From Zea mays (Eukaryota; Streptophyta; Magnoliopsida; Poales; Poaceae): a stretch of 64,000 nt of DNA. The DNA is taken from contig NC_050098.1 in assembly GCF_902167145.1 (NCBI RefSeq), forward strand, positions 35,024,501 to 35,088,500, read 5' to 3'. Position 1 is the first letter of the stretch, and the number at the start of each line of letters is the position of its first letter. Below the pieces are notes generated by a model. The model was given only the letters and a program-made list of their open reading frames with translations, made no database searches and was not told the DNA's origin. Both the position numbers and the translations under genes were made by a program. This document shows, in pieces, positions 45,569 through 58,530 of the stretch.

Positions 45569-47735
45569 GCCTCCCCGGGCGCACCTCTCTTCGCCCCGCA
45601 CTCACCCTCATCGGCCAGCCACCGTTCCTTAGCTCCGGCGAGCGAATTTCCGCCCGCCATTGCCGCCAGAGCTACGGCCGCCGTGGCCAGCCCACTCCAG
45701 CCGCCCTCCAGCCCAACCAGTGCTTCGGCTAGCTCCGCCAATAGCCCGTGAAGCTCGCCAAGCCCTCGGACCCGACCGGACTTCACCGGAGGCCCGAGAT
45801 CAACCTCACCGGACTTCGGTCTTCCGCCGCCGCGCGTGGACCGAGCTATCCAGTGAGTCTCCGCTAAATTCCTTTCGCTCATGTCTTCTCTGGCATCCCG
45901 TGGACCTCTCTGACCTATTTGATTGAACTACCTCGCCGTGACCAGGCCGGTCTCCTCGCCGCCGACGAGCATCCCCGCCTGCGCGCGTGGACCGACCGAC
46001 TCCGGTCATCTCCGTCGACGTTCCGCACACCGTTGTGATCCCCGCGACCTCCCCTTCACCCTCGACCACTTCACCGGAACAGTCTCGCCGCCGGTAAGCC
46101 CCTCCGCCCTTTTCTTCGCCGCGGCTACTGTTTGAGGTAGAAGAAGGACCTCGGGTTAGGTTCTGTAGAACCCGAGGGGTTTTCTGTAATGTCAGCGACT
46201 CATATGAATAGTAACCTAAGGACTGATTTGCGAGGAAAACCTAGAAAAACCGCCAGGGACCCCAGTGCAAAGTGTTTTTCCCTTTAATCAATTCTGTTAT
46301 TCTTTTAAAACAACCAGAGAACTTAGAAAATTCATAACTTGATGAAATCTTAATGAAAAGCTGTCAAACCAATTTTGCTAGCTCTGGAATATTATGATCT
46401 ATCATTTAAAATTATTGAACCATATGCTTTCTGTTCCAAATTTTAGAGTTTAAATTTAAAAACAGAAACCCCCTAAACCTTGTTTAATTAAGGAAAATTA
46501 GTTTTTCTTCTGTACTGAGCTTAAGAAAATTTGTAGATGCTTATACCCTAATTAGACATTGTTTAAAAATAGTAGAACCCCCAGCATTAGAGGTTATGGT
46601 GTAGTTATTCATTTAAAGCCATTTTGTCCACAACTTAGAGAAAATCAGAAAAGCATTAGAAAATGTTGAACAGTGATTAGTAATATTTTTCCTAGTTTAC
46701 TTATGCAACCAAGAACCTAGGAAAAATGCAGAGACCATTAATTAGGACCAGTTTCTAATTAAGATGCTTTAATCAGCCTTATGTAGACTGAAAATCAATT
46801 ATTAAAATTGCAAGACCATAACCAAAGTGGTTAACAAAAATCCAGTGAACTTATAACCACCAGAGACCCACTACAAAAATACAGAGCACCCCAGCCTAAC
46901 TTTTTAAGTAAGGAAAATAAATACAAAGTGGTTATAAGGCATTTTCCCAATAAATCATAAACAACCTCAAATAATGAGATAATGGGCAACCAAAAATTAG
47001 CTAAGTCCATGATGAGATAAACCACCAGAGAAAAATACAAACCCATGAAAAAGAAGTGAACCCATGCCTTTTGCTAGCAATTTGTGAGAAAGGCCATTTG
47101 ACTTAAATAATGCAAACCACCCCTTCCCTTAAGCAAAAAGAAACCAAACTCCAGAATGATTGCTCTTGCACAAAATACTAGCTAAGAAAAATAAGAACTC
47201 TGTTGTTTGATGTTTTTCAAACATAGTGGTAGTAGAAAGCACCCCTTTGGCTAGAAACCTTAAGAAAACCATAGGAAAAGAATTAAGAGGTATTAATGAC
47301 TAGAAATTTGTATCAAGTCATGTTATGACACCTAAAAGCCAGCAAAAATAAGTTTTAAAGAATTACCCACTGTTAAATAATAGTTGTAGTTCAAAGTACC
47401 CCTTCTGCCCTAAAATTTGGTAATTTTGTTCAGAGCAAACCATTCACTTTCTGAACCCCAAATTTTGAGACAGAGAATCATACACCAGTAGCAAGCCACT
47501 GTAATTTTTGCAGAATTTTTGGAATTCTATAAAAGCAACTTGTAGTTCAAACCTACTCCAAAACATTAAAGAGAATAAAAGAAAAGAGAAGAAGGAATAA
47601 ACCTCATCCCATTAAAACTAACCCAATTTACTAAGTATACCACTAAAAGGGTTTTACATAAGTAAGGTTAACTTGTTTAAATTCAAAAGACCCTACATCT
47701 TTAAAAGTTGTAAATTCTAAAGCACCTATTGTATC

Positions 47736-48982
47736 ATGCATATATCTTACGCATTGCATTCATTAGATTGTAATCTTGCCGACGGAGAGTACGTGCTCAT
47801 CCCCGAGCAAGGACCTGTCCAAGAGGAGGACCAGGAGCAGGCTTCAGAGGCTGCTATTGAGGATCTCCCCGCAGCCCCAGCAATTGAAGGCAAGCCCCGG
47901 TTTTATGCATAACCATGTTATTATATGCTACTTTACTACACTTAATGCTTGTAGGACTGTAATGTGCACTTAAGTGTAGGAGTTGCTTGAAACCTCTAGT
48001 TGCATGAACTTAGGACTCCTTTTTGAGATGAATACTAGTATGCTAGGTCGAGTAGCTGCTTGCTAATCAGGATCTCGGTAGAAGTCGAGTGATTTTTCTA
48101 GCACTCGCGCGAGGTCAGGAATTGATTGTATTCATCTTGATAATGGGATATATGTTGGTCTATGGACTTGGATCCAGGGAGGATGCCTTGTCCATGAGAC
48201 GGGAAAAATGAATTAAGGATTAATGTGTGGATACCTGAGTCAAGCTTTTGAACGTACTAAGCACATGCCGGGAAAAATGGTAACCGGTAAACCTAGTACC
48301 TGAGTGAAGCCGGGCGCGGACTTTATCCCTCATGTGACCTGAGACAGGGTCTCCCATGCTAGCTATGGTGGGTACAAGTGCGGTCACTGCACGGCGGCAG
48401 CCGGGGTCAGTGGAGCATTGTATGCCAAGGCGGTGAGGCCTGGACGCGAACGGGGAATCGATGGGGACGGTTGTCATGTGTGGGGTCGGAGTGCCCTGAC
48501 ATGCCGTGTGTTTAGGTTTACCTTGCAAGGTTTAAAACTCGATTCGAATCGTCTGCTTCTCGCAGCTAATGAGACTGCTTGATTCCTTGTACTGCATCGA
48601 GTAAGAAGTGGAATGTGGATTATATGAGATAACTTGTTGATTGAACTAATTGATTGTTACCATGTATGCTTAGAAGGAGCAAATCTAGCTAAGATAATGA
48701 TGGTAGAATTTGAAAAGCTAAAAGTTGATTTTAGAAACAGCTAGTGCTTTTGGCAAACCAAACCCCTCAGCCAAACAGCTGCATAGTCTAGAGGTAGAGG
48801 AGTAGACTCCTCACACCGGTTAAGTCTAGCTGAGTATTAGTATACTCAGCCTTGCTTGTGGCACCATTTTTGCAGGTACCATGCAGGATGTAGTTGATGG
48901 TGTGACTTGGCCTACCACCCTGCCACCGGGTTGGACGGTCGAGTGGGATATTGCTCCGGCAGGAGAGGAGCATGAGGAGTAG
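47736..48982 (+). other. Putative two-exon small ORF with GC-AG intron in C LTR2
   Basis: Same layout as in LTR1: exon 1 47736-47889, GC donor AAG|GCAAGC, acceptor TTTTTGCAG ending at 48875, exon 2 48876-48982. The coding blocks and both splice sites read the same as in LTR1. Confidence 0.4.
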
Positions 48983-49295
48983 TGGGATAGGCCTTGCCCA
49001 TTTCCTCGTTACCGACGACATCGATTATCCGCTGCACTTAATTTGAGAACTTTATTTGCTACTCCAAAAACTCCGATTTATGTAATAACTCCGTACTTAA
49101 TTTGAGGTTTCCTGTTTTATTGTATTTCTTCTGTGACTCACCTTCGAGTGAGATTGTGGAATTTGATCCTGGTTAAGTGGCTCTATCAGACTAGATCTGA
49201 GGGACTGACGGGTTATTCCGATTTAAGTGTGTTACGGCCCCTGAGGCGTGACTTTGGCACTTAAGCTGGAATAATTCGGGCGGTTCTGCCACAGC

Positions 49296-49307
49296 TGGTA
49301 TCGGAGC
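49296..49307 (+). other. Element C primer-binding site, internal 2
   Basis: TGGTATCGGAGC, identical to the site at 37901-37912. Confidence 0.85.
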
Positions 49308-49667
49308 AAATTCCACCACAGAGAAGGACAATAAACCATGAATACCAAATTTCAAAAATCTAAAACTTGCCTAGAAACTACTACGGATCATCAGGACTAG
49401 ACCGACCTAGGACAAAAGGCCTTAGGCATAGAGGGAGAAATAGGTGGCTAATTAATTAGGCCCTGTGGGCCAATACTTATATTTTAGGATGCCCTAAAAA
49501 GGCACCCTATTTTCCTTTTGAGAGGCAACGTTTCTTTCCGCATGCATGCATTATAAAACACAAAGAGGAATTAAATATTGAGCTAACCCCCTTTTCTTCG
49601 AAATCATCCGGGCTCTCTTTTTCTTTTTCCTTCCACCATAATCTTTATCTTTGATTCCCTTCCGCAG

Positions 49668-50543
49668 ATGAATTCACCCACCCCCGCCAGTGGAGGAGAC
49701 TCTCGTTTCAGTTCTGACTTCCTTTCTCGCGATGGCTTTCCTTCCATCTTGTGGGAAGTGCTTAACTCCGCCGGTTACCCTACGCCCCCTTTGTACACGG
49801 TGCAGTTGTATGAGGAGCATCGGGTACCTCGTTGTCGGGTCTGGCTAACTTTGGAGGCTCATCCCCTTCAGCCGGGTTGGCGTTCTCTTGACTCTGAGAC
49901 GATTGGACTCAGGACGGACGACACCGTTGAGGCAGCAGCCATGAAGACTCTGACGACTTTCTGTGGCTACCATCCCCTGGAGATGGTGATGCACCCCTTG
50001 GGACTCTTCCCTGCTGAGAAGAAGGATGATCCCATGTGGTGTAACCGCGTGAGCCATGTGAAGGATGTGTGGGCAATGTATCCTGACTTGGTTGGGAGGG
50101 TCACTGTCCAGTGCATGAGTGCGCTGTACCGCCTTCAGGCCCTTCAGAGCGATGCTATGACACTTCTTGCTAACACCGCTCAGGCTGCCAAGCTCACTCT
50201 CGACAGTCGGGAAGATTTTGTGGTCGACCTATCCACAGAGTTGGTGGAAAAGGATCTGCAGGTGGAAAGGCTGAGCCAGTGTATTACCACCCTGGAGCAG
50301 CAAGTGGAGATCCGAGACAACACTATTGATGTCTTGGAGAACCAGCTCCACGACGTGCAGAGGGAACTCGAGGAAGCCAATGACCACTTGGACATGCACC
50401 ACCTGGAGATGGAGGCCAATGAAGCAGGAAGCGAGGGAGAAGAGGCTCCCGAGGAGCTAGGACCAGCCCCTGGTGCCAATGGGACTACCTCCGCGATGCC
50501 TCCTTCACCCGTATCCAGTGTCGCTTCCACCGCTCAGGGTTAA
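49668..50543 (+). CDS. Element C ORF0, copy 2
   Basis: This is a 291-residue copy of the ORF0 at 38277-39152. It differs by two substitutions: DFLSRDGF here against DFLSCDGF, and LSQCITT against LSQRITT. The frame is intact and the acceptor-like CCCTTCCGCAG abuts the ATG as in copy 1. The coiled-coil half is retained, though the new Cys replaces an Arg in the heptad region. It would belong to the same transcript as the intact gag-pol of copy 2. Confidence 0.75.
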   Translation: MNSPTPASGGDSRFSSDFLSRDGFPSILWEVLNSAGYPTPPLYTVQLYEEHRVPRCRVWLTLEAHPLQPGWRSLDSETIGLRTDDTVEAAAMKTLTTFCGYHPLEMVMHPLGLFPAEKKDDPMWCNRVSHVKDVWAMYPDLVGRVTVQCMSALYRLQALQSDAMTLLANTAQAAKLTLDSREDFVVDLSTELVEKDLQVERLSQCITTLEQQVEIRDNTIDVLENQLHDVQRELEEANDHLDMHHLEMEANEAGSEGEEAPEELGPAPGANGTTSAMPPSPVSSVASTAQG

Positions 50544-50803
50544 GCAGTCGCTTTGACATTTTTTTAGGCGGATAGAAACCTATGCGAGCTTAGTAGTATC
50601 ACATTTTGGACTAGGCTTATGGGTACTTTCCCCTGATTAATGTAACCCTGTAAACTTTTGATATCTGTGGGATCCTTGTCACCATGTTATCTTCATTTTC
50701 GAACCTAATATTATGATTATGGCCTTTTCCTTCCATATGAGATGATATCTTGTCGTTCGAAAATATGAGTTAGGATAACATTGGCGACAATCTCTGTTTT
50801 CAG

Positions 50804-53800
50804 ATGGCAGCGAGGCAGCGTCGCGGGCAGAATGAGCAAGCTCCCCCGCCACCTCCTCCAGCTCCCACAGTGCAGGAGCTGATGGCCCAGCAGAATGAGA
50901 TTCTGCGACAGCTCTTGCAGCGCCAGCCCCACCAACAACATCATGGTGGAGGCCAGCATCAGCGACCTCCGGCTATGGCAACATACCAGGAGTTTCTTAG
51001 CACGCAGCCGCCCTTGTTCACCAAGGCAGAGGATCCGTTGGACGCCGACGTGTGGCTTCGCGTCGTCGAGTCCAAGTTTCCCCTCCTCACGGGAGACTGC
51101 CCTGATGAGGCCAAGGCTCGCTTCGCCGCACAGCAGCTTCGCGGCCCAGCTCGGACTTGGTGGGACCACTTCCGTGCTATGCTCCCCGCTGATCATGAAG
51201 TATCTTGGGAGGAATTCAAGACTGCCTTCAGAGGACACCACATTCCAGCTGGCATTCTTGATAGGAAGTTGAATGAATTCCTGGCCCTCAATCAAGGAAC
51301 CCGCACGGTACTGCAGTATGCGCAAGCCTTCAACGACTTATGCCAGTATGCAGGGTATCATGCTGATTCTGATGAAAAGAAGAGGGATCGCTTCCGCAGG
51401 GGTCTCAATACCAAGCTACGGGAACGACTCAACACTGTCCGGGCCAATAGCTTCAATGAGTTGGTCAACATGGCCATCTCTCAGGAGGATTGCATTGTTG
51501 CTCACCGGGCAGAGAAGAAGAGGAAGGCACCAATGGCAGCACCATCCGCTCAGGCTCAGAGGTTCCGGATTGTTTCTCACAATCAGAGCAGGGGTTTTCA
51601 GCAGCAGGCAGGCAGATGGGTGATCAGGCCACCTCAGCAGCAGCAGCAGCCGGCACCCAACCGCTATCCAGCTCCCGCCCCAAGGAACAATCAGCCTCCG
51701 CAGCAGCAGCAGTTCCGCCAGGGCAATGGGAACAAGTGTTTCACTTGTGGCAATGTGGGCCACTATGCCAAGAATTGTCCCAGGAACCAGCAGAGGCAGA
51801 TGCCAGCACCAAATCAAGACAAGGGAAGAAAGCAGAAGGTGCAAGTCAGGCAAGGGAAGCTCAACTTCACTGCTCTAGAGGAAGTGCCAGAAGGAGCTCC
51901 TATCATGACCGGTACCTTTTCAGTTTATAATCAACCTGCTTTAATTCTGTTTGATTCTGGTGCATCTCATAGTTTCATTAGCCAAAAGTTTAGTGCTAAT
52001 TGCAAACTGCCATTCTCTCACTCAAAAGGGTCATTCATGATAGTCACACCTGGGGGTAAAATTGCAACTAACCAATTAAACCAAAGTGTGCCTATTCAAC
52101 TGGGAAGCCACATTGTCAAAACCACTCTTCTTGTGTTGGGATTGGAAAATGTGGACATTATTCTAGGAGCAAATTGGATGACCTTGCACCAAGTTGTGCT
52201 TGATGTAGCCAGTCGTACCGTGGAAGTTAATTCTCCTTTCTGCGGGAATTTCACTTTGATTCTGCCTAGTCAGGGTTCTTCTCAGTCATGTGCTTTCTCT
52301 ATGACGGAGTTACCCCTGAAGAAGATCCCAGTGGTCTGTGAGTATGCAGATGTCTTTCCTGATGAATTGCCAGGAATGCCACCGGACCGGGATATTGAAT
52401 TCGCCATCGAGTTGCAACCGGGAACGGCCCCAATTTCTAAGAGGCCCTACCGAATGCCACCCGCTGAGTTGGCAGAGTTGAAGAAGCAGTTGCAAGAGTT
52501 GCTGGATAAGGGATTTATTCGCCCAAGCACTTCGCCTTGGGGATGTCCAGCGCTATTTGTGAAGAAGAAGGATGAAAGCTTGAGGCTGTGCATAGATTAC
52601 CGCCCTCTTAATGCGGTAACTATCAAGAACAAGTATCCTTTGCCTCGTATTGATGTCCTCTTTGACCAGTTGGTCGGGGCCAAGGTGTTTTCCAAAATAG
52701 ACCTTCGCTCTGGCTACCATCAGATCAAAATACGGGCAAGTGATATTCCGAAGACGACATTCTCAACCAGATATGGGCTGTATGAATTCTTGGTGATGTC
52801 ATTCGGGCTGACAAATGCACCAGCATATTTCATGTATCTGATGAATTCTGTTTTCATGCCGGAATTGGACAAGTTCGTAGTGGTTTTCATCGATGATATT
52901 CTGGTGTACTCGAAGAACGAAGAACATGCCGGGCATTTGCATGTAGTGCTTCAACGTCTGCGAGAGCACCACCTTTATGCCAAGTTATCCAAGTGTGATT
53001 TTTGGCTAAAGGAAATCAAATTCTTGGGTCACACTATTTCTCAGGATGGAATAGCTGTTGATCCTGATAAAGTGCAAGAGGTGATGAATTGGAAGCCACC
53101 AACGACTGTTCGCCAGATTCGGAGTTTTCTGGGATTGGCCGGTTATTACCGAAGATTTATTCCGGACTTCTCTCGGATTGCGAAGCCTATTACTGAGTTG
53201 CTGAAGAAAGAAGTCAAGTTTGTGTGGAGTCAGAAGTGCGAAGATGCCTTCCATGCATTGAGGCAGCATCTGACCACAGCACCGGTATTGGCGCAACCCG
53301 ACAGCAGCAAGCCTTTTGATGTGTATTGCGATGCCTCTGGCACCGGGCTAGGTTGTGTCTTGATGCAAGACAACCGAGTCATTGCTTATGCCTCAAGAGC
53401 ACTCAGGCCTCATGAGCAAAATTATCCCACTCATGACCTTGAGTTAGCAGCAGTGGTTCATGCATTGAAAATGTGGAGGCACTATCTAATGGGAACCCAC
53501 TGCAACATCTTCACTGATCATAAGAGCCTTAAGTACATTTTTACTCAGGCTGATCTCAACATGAGGCAGAGAAGATGGCTAGAGCTGATCAAGGATTATG
53601 ACCTGGAGGTACATTATCACCCAGGGAAAGCTAATGTGGTAGCTGATGCCTTGAGTCGGAAGTTGCAATGCAACTGTATTCTGATGGATTCCCGTGTTAA
53701 CACCTTGTGTGATGAGTTGAGCAAGATGCAAATTGAAGTGATTCCTTCTGGTTCTTTGTCTCACATTTCTGTTGAGCCAACTTTGCAAGACCAGATCATC

Positions 53801-55231
53801 ATGGCCCAGCTCAGTGACAAGGGAGTGCAGATTATCAAGAAGAATCTCCATCAGAAGGTTGAAAAGTATAATTGTTTCCGCCAGGATGAGAAAGGTGTGT
53901 TATGGTTCAAAAGCAGATTGGTAATTCCTAAGGACCAGGATCTCAAGAGGAAAATTTTGGATGAGGCTCATCTCTCCAAATTCTCTATGCATCCGGGAAG
54001 CACCAAGATGTACCATGATTTGAAGCCTTTGTACTGGTGGACCAGAATGAAGAGGGAGATAGCCCAGTATGTATCAGAATGTGACACCTGTCAGAGGGTT
54101 AAGGCAAGCCACTTGAAGTCCGCTGGAGCTTTGCGACCACTGTCCGTACCTTCGTGGAAGTGGGACGATATCAGCATGGATTTCATTGTGGGTCTACCCA
54201 ACACCTTCCGTCATCATGATTCAATTTGGGTTATTGTGGACCGATTGACGAAAGTGGCACATTTTCTTCCTGTGCACACCACTGATAAGGCTCAGAAGTA
54301 TGCAGAATTGTATATTGACCGAATCGTGTGTTTGCATGGATTACCTCGGACCATTGTTTCTGACCGAGGAGCCCAATTTGTTGCCAGATTTTGGGAACAA
54401 TTGCAAGAGTCTTTGGGAACCAAGCTAATCAGGAGTTCAGCTTACCACCCACAGACTGATGGTCAGACGGAAAGGGTAAACCAGATTCTGGAAGATATGC
54501 TGAGAGCTTGTGCGATCGATTGTGGCAAGAACTGGGATAAGCACCTCTCCTTGGCAGAGTTTGCTTATAACAATAGTTATCAGTCCAGCCTAAAGATGGC
54601 ACCTTTTGAAGCTCTCTATGGGAGAAGGTGCAGGACACCACTCAATTGGTCTCAGCCTGGTGAAAGAGAAGTTTTTGGACCTGATTTAGTGACTGAAGCC
54701 GAAAGGAAGGTCAAGCTGATCAGGAAGAATCTAGAAGCTGCTCAGGCCAGGCAGAAGAGCTATCATGACAGAAGAAGGAAACCTCTCCAGTTCGAGGTGG
54801 GAAGTTTTGTATACCTCAAGGTATCACCCACCAAGGGAGTGCAGAGGTTTGGAATCAAAGGCAAGTTAGCCCCTCGATACATTGGACCTTATGAGATCAT
54901 AGAAGCATGTGGACCCGTGGCATACAAGCTGAAGTTACCTTCAAAGATGTCTGCCATTCACAGCGTATTCCATGTATCTCAGCTGAAGAAGTGTGTTCGA
55001 TTGCCGACTGAGATTCTAGCAGAGCCAGAATTGGAGATAGAGCCAGATCTCTCGTACCAAGAGTACCCCTCCAAGATTCTGGATTGCAAGGAAAGATCAA
55101 CTCGGGCTAAATCGATCAAGATGTTCAAGGTCCAGTGGAGTAATCACTCAGAGGAGGAAGCTACTTGGGAAACCGAGGAATTCTTAAGATCCAACTTCCC
55201 CGATTGCCTACCTAAGGAAGCTGGTATGTAA
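50804..55231 (+). CDS. gag-pol: Element C gag-pol polyprotein, copy 2, intact
   Basis: This uninterrupted 1475-residue frame starts right after CTGTTTTCAG. It begins with a Pro/Gln-rich N-terminus, then a retrotransposon gag domain (about 60-230). A Gln/Pro linker follows, then zinc knuckle [14 protein letters not shown] from residue 312 and protease FDSGASH with Asp 384. RT has FIDD near 697. RNase H carries [21 protein letters not shown] and VVADALS. Integrase has an HHCC zinc finger and D1126, D1187, E1223 with exact D-35-E spacing. A C-terminal chromodomain (about 1415-1465, [18 protein letters not shown]) is of the type thought to guide integration into heterochromatin. It makes capsid and the enzymes for cDNA synthesis and integration. 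No defect is visible, so this copy may be autonomous. Confidence 0.95.
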   Translation: MAARQRRGQNEQAPPPPPPAPTVQELMAQQNEILRQLLQRQPHQQHHGGGQHQRPPAMATYQEFLSTQPPLFTKAEDPLDADVWLRVVESKFPLLTGDCPDEAKARFAAQQLRGPARTWWDHFRAMLPADHEVSWEEFKTAFRGHHIPAGILDRKLNEFLALNQGTRTVLQYAQAFNDLCQYAGYHADSDEKKRDRFRRGLNTKLRERLNTVRANSFNELVNMAISQEDCIVAHRAEKKRKAPMAAPSAQAQRFRIVSHNQSRGFQQQAGRWVIRPPQQQQQPAPNRYPAPAPRNNQPPQQQQFRQGNGNKCFTCGNVGHYAKNCPRNQQRQMPAPNQDKGRKQKVQVRQGKLNFTALEEVPEGAPIMTGTFSVYNQPALILFDSGASHSFISQKFSANCKLPFSHSKGSFMIVTPGGKIATNQLNQSVPIQLGSHIVKTTLLVLGLENVDIILGANWMTLHQVVLDVASRTVEVNSPFCGNFTLILPSQGSSQSCAFSMTELPLKKIPVVCEYADVFPDELPGMPPDRDIEFAIELQPGTAPISKRPYRMPPAELAELKKQLQELLDKGFIRPSTSPWGCPALFVKKKDESLRLCIDYRPLNAVTIKNKYPLPRIDVLFDQLVGAKVFSKIDLRSGYHQIKIRASDIPKTTFSTRYGLYEFLVMSFGLTNAPAYFMYLMNSVFMPELDKFVVVFIDDILVYSKNEEHAGHLHVVLQRLREHHLYAKLSKCDFWLKEIKFLGHTISQDGIAVDPDKVQEVMNWKPPTTVRQIRSFLGLAGYYRRFIPDFSRIAKPITELLKKEVKFVWSQKCEDAFHALRQHLTTAPVLAQPDSSKPFDVYCDASGTGLGCVLMQDNRVIAYASRALRPHEQNYPTHDLELAAVVHALKMWRHYLMGTHCNIFTDHKSLKYIFTQADLNMRQRRWLELIKDYDLEVHYHPGKANVVADALSRKLQCNCILMDSRVNTLCDELSKMQIEVIPSGSLSHISVEPTLQDQIIMAQLSDKGVQIIKKNLHQKVEKYNCFRQDEKGVLWFKSRLVIPKDQDLKRKILDEAHLSKFSMHPGSTKMYHDLKPLYWWTRMKREIAQYVSECDTCQRVKASHLKSAGALRPLSVPSWKWDDISMDFIVGLPNTFRHHDSIWVIVDRLTKVAHFLPVHTTDKAQKYAELYIDRIVCLHGLPRTIVSDRGAQFVARFWEQLQESLGTKLIRSSAYHPQTDGQTERVNQILEDMLRACAIDCGKNWDKHLSLAEFAYNNSYQSSLKMAPFEALYGRRCRTPLNWSQPGEREVFGPDLVTEAERKVKLIRKNLEAAQARQKSYHDRRRKPLQFEVGSFVYLKVSPTKGVQRFGIKGKLAPRYIGPYEIIEACGPVAYKLKLPSKMSAIHSVFHVSQLKKCVRLPTEILAEPELEIEPDLSYQEYPSKILDCKERSTRAKSIKMFKVQWSNHSEEEATWETEEFLRSNFPDCLPKEAGM

Positions 55232-55447
55232 TCACCCCCAACCCCTCCTCCTGCCTTTCGAATTTAATTTCCAAAAATATGATCTTAATTCAGAATGAAG
55301 TAACTAAAAGATAAAACTTAAAAGGACTTCCTTCTGAAGTTGCAAAGAGAATGACATTCGAAGAGCAGTTTTGCCCTAATAATAACAATCATCACCCTTT
55401 TTCCTATCAGTCTCACCCTTCGCTTCACCCCGGGAGGACTCTGGCCT

Positions 55448-55466
55448 GAATCTCGGGACGAGATTC
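55448..55466 (+). other. Inverted repeat upstream of C polypurine tract, copy 2
   Basis: GAATCTCG-GGA-CGAGATTC, identical to 44060-44078, followed by the AAGGGGGGAAGG tract at 55471-55482. Confidence 0.85.
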
Positions 55467-55470
55467 CTTT

Positions 55471-55482
55471 AAGGGGGGAAGG
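55471..55482 (+). other. Element C polypurine tract, copy 2
   Basis: AAGGGGGGAAGG directly before LTR3, the expected plus-strand primer. Confidence 0.82.
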
Positions 55483-56357
55483 CTGTGACACCCCAGTGTC
55501 ACCTAGGGTTTCTCTTAAAAAGCCACACCAAGAACCATTATTTTATGTGAACCAAAGTAAGCATGAGCATCAAAATAACTTAAGTGACAAAGAATTCACC
55601 AAGTATATGTTTAAAAGTGTCATGATCAAAACAATTGAGTCCTTGAAAAGATAAGAATGTGCAACCCTAATTAAGAACTCTAAGTAGACCCCCATGAACA
55701 AAATTCAAGAAGATGTGAAAAGAGGATGAAAAGTTTAAAATTGTGAGTTGAGCCAATTATATAAGTTAAAGTATATTTGCTAAGTAACAAGAAAGATTAA
55801 GAAGGCTTAGCCAACATAACTCAAATAAATCCCCAAATCAGCCCTTGATCAATGAACCCTTAGAGAAATTCAGATTTCTGAATTTCTGAATTTCAGACCT
55901 CTTCTCAAAGATCATCTGTGTTCTCTGCTTTTCCAAACTCAAAGCCAGAAGATCCAAATATCAAAGTCGTGCCAAATTACCTTGAACACATTCTGGGAAA
56001 GTTTGAACTCAAACCAAATCCTTTTGACACGGTTTTGGCGCAGCTCAACCTCGGGACCAGGCATTCTGACACTGGCACCTTGGTGACGCTACAACTCCCT
56101 GTCCCTAGCCTAAAACCGCACGTCGTCCATACACAAAAGACAAAGCTTGGTCTGGTGAACAAATACCTTGCAGTGATCTTGCCCAAATTCGCGAAGATTT
56201 GCTCCCAATCGGCGCTTGAACAGGGGCAGAGGCAACGGGAACACGTGTTCGACCGCGGCTGACACCCCTGGTTCACGCCCGTTGGCGCACCGCGCCTTCC
56301 CAGTGCACGCCCGCGCGCACTCGCCGGTCCACGACCGCCCGTGCACCGCGTCGTGCC

Positions 56358-56363
56358 TATAAA
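56358..56363 (+). promoter_or_regulatory. TATA box in C LTR3
   Basis: TATAAA in GTGCCTATAAAGCCTCC, as in LTR1 and LTR2. In this terminal LTR it could drive transcription outward into the copia LTR. Confidence 0.6.
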
Positions 56364-58530
56364 GCCTCCCCGGGCACACCTCTCTTCGCCCCGCACTCAC
56401 CCTCATCGGCCAGCCACCGTTCCTTAGCTCCGGCGAGCGAATTTCCGCCCGCCATTGCCGCCAGAGCTACGGCCGCCGTGGCCAGCCCACTCCAGCCGCC
56501 CTCCAGCCCAACCAGTGCTTCGGCTAGCTCCGCCAGTAGCCCGTGAAGCTCGCCAAGCCCTCGGACCCGACCGGACTTCACCGGAGGCCCGAGATCAACC
56601 TCACCGGACTTCGGTCTTCCGCCGCCGCGCGTGGACCGAGCTATCCAGTGAGTCTCCGCTAAATTCCTTTCGCTCATGTCTTCTCTGGCATCCCGTGGAC
56701 CTCTCTGACCTATTTGATTGAACTACCTCGCCGTGACCAGGCCGGTCTCCTCGCCGCCGACGAGCATCCCCGCCTGCGCGCGTGGACCGACCGACTCCGG
56801 TCATCTCCGTCGACGTTTCGCACACCGTTGTGATCCCCGCGACCTCCCCTTCACCCTCGACCACTTCACCGGAACAGTCTCGCCGCCGGTAAGCCCCTCC
56901 GCCCTTTTCTTCGCCGCGGCTACTGTTTGAGGTAGAAGAAGGACCTCGGGTTAGGTTCTGTAGAACCCGAGGGGTTTTCTATAATGTCAGCGACTCATAT
57001 GAATAGTAACCTAAGGACTGATTCGCGAGGAAAACCTAGAAAAACCACCAGGGACCCCAGTGCAAAGTGTTTTTCCCTTTAATCAATTCTGTTATTCTTT
57101 TAAAACAACCAGAGAACTTAGAAAATTCATAACTTGATGAAATCTTAATGAAAAGCTGTCAAACCAATTTTGCTAGCTCTGGAATATTATGATCTATCAT
57201 TTAAAATTATTGAACCATATGCTTTCTGTTCCAAATTTTAGAGTTTAAGTTTAAAAACAGAAACCCCCTAAACCTTGTTTAATTAAGGAAAATTAGTTTT
57301 TCTTCTGTACTGAGCTTAAGAAAATTTGTAGATGCTTATACCCTAATTAGACATTGTTTAAAAATAGTAGAACCCCCAGCATTAGAGGTTATGGTGTAGT
57401 TATTCATTTAAAGCCATTTTGTCCACAACTTAGAGAAAATCAGAAAAGCATTAGAAAATGTTGAACAGTGATTAGTAATATTTTTCCTAGTTTACTTATG
57501 CAACCAAGAACCTAGGAAAAATGCAGAGACCATTAATTAGGACCAGTTTCTAATTAAGATGCTTTAATCAGCCTTATGTAGACTAAAAATCAATTATTAA
57601 AATTGCAAGACCATAACCAAAGTGGTTAACAAAAATCCAGTGAACTTATAACCACCAGAGACCCACTACAAAAATACAGAGCACCCCAGCCTAACTTTTT
57701 AAGTAAGGAAAATAAATACAAAGTGGTTATAAGGCATTTTCCCAATAAATCATAAACAACCTCAAATAATGAGATAATGGGCAACCAAAAATTAGCTAAG
57801 TCCATGATGAGATAAACCACCAGAGAAAAATACAAACCCATGAAAAAGAAGTGAACCCATGCCTTTTGCTAGCAATTTGTGAGAAAGGCCATTTGACTTA
57901 AATAATGCAAACCACCCCTTCCCTTAAGCAAAAAGAAACCAAACTCCAGAATGATTGCTCTTGCACAAAATACTAGCTAAGAAAAATAAGAACTCTGTTG
58001 TTTGATGTTTTTCAAACATAGTGGTAGTAGAAAGCACCCCTTTGGCTAGAAACCTTAAGAAAACCATAGGAAAAGAATTAAGAGGTATTAATGACTAGAA
58101 ATTTGTATCAAGTCATGTTATGACACCTAAAAGCCAGCAAAAATAAGTTTTAAAGAATTACCCACTGTTAAATAATAGTTGTAGTTCAAAGTACCCCTTC
58201 TGCCCTAAAATTTGGTAATTTTGTTTAGAGAAAACCATTCACTTTCTGAACCCCAAATTTTGAGACAGAGAATCATACACCAGTAGCAAGCCACTGTAAT
58301 TTTTGCAGAATTTTTGGAATTCTATAAAAGCAACTTGTAGTTCAAACCTACTCCAAAACATTAAAGAGAATAAAAGAAAAGAGAAGAAGGAATAAACCTC
58401 ATCCCATTAAAACTAACCCAATTTACTAAGTATACCACTAAAAGGGTTTTACATAAGTAAGGTTAACTTGTTTAAATTCAAAAGACCCTACATCTTTAAA
58501 AGTTGTAAATTCTAAAGCACCTATTGTATC

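Larger units (their letters stand above)
44096..49293 (+). repeat. Element C LTR2 (middle LTR), carrying a solo LTR
   Basis: It is 5198 bp, or 4605 bp without the 588 bp solo LTR and its extra GTGAT. It is shared by internal 1 as 3' LTR and by internal 2 as 5' LTR. I count about five private changes. At positions where LTR1 and LTR3 differ it agrees now with one, now with the other, without long blocks. Confidence 0.93.

Noticed and set aside
44096..49293. Two independent C elements inserted side by side
   Set aside because: There are only three LTRs, and no target-site duplication flanks the middle one.
50717..51325. 202-residue minus-strand frame opposite gag in element C
   Set aside because: It is a shadow of the strongly coding gag frame on the plus strand.
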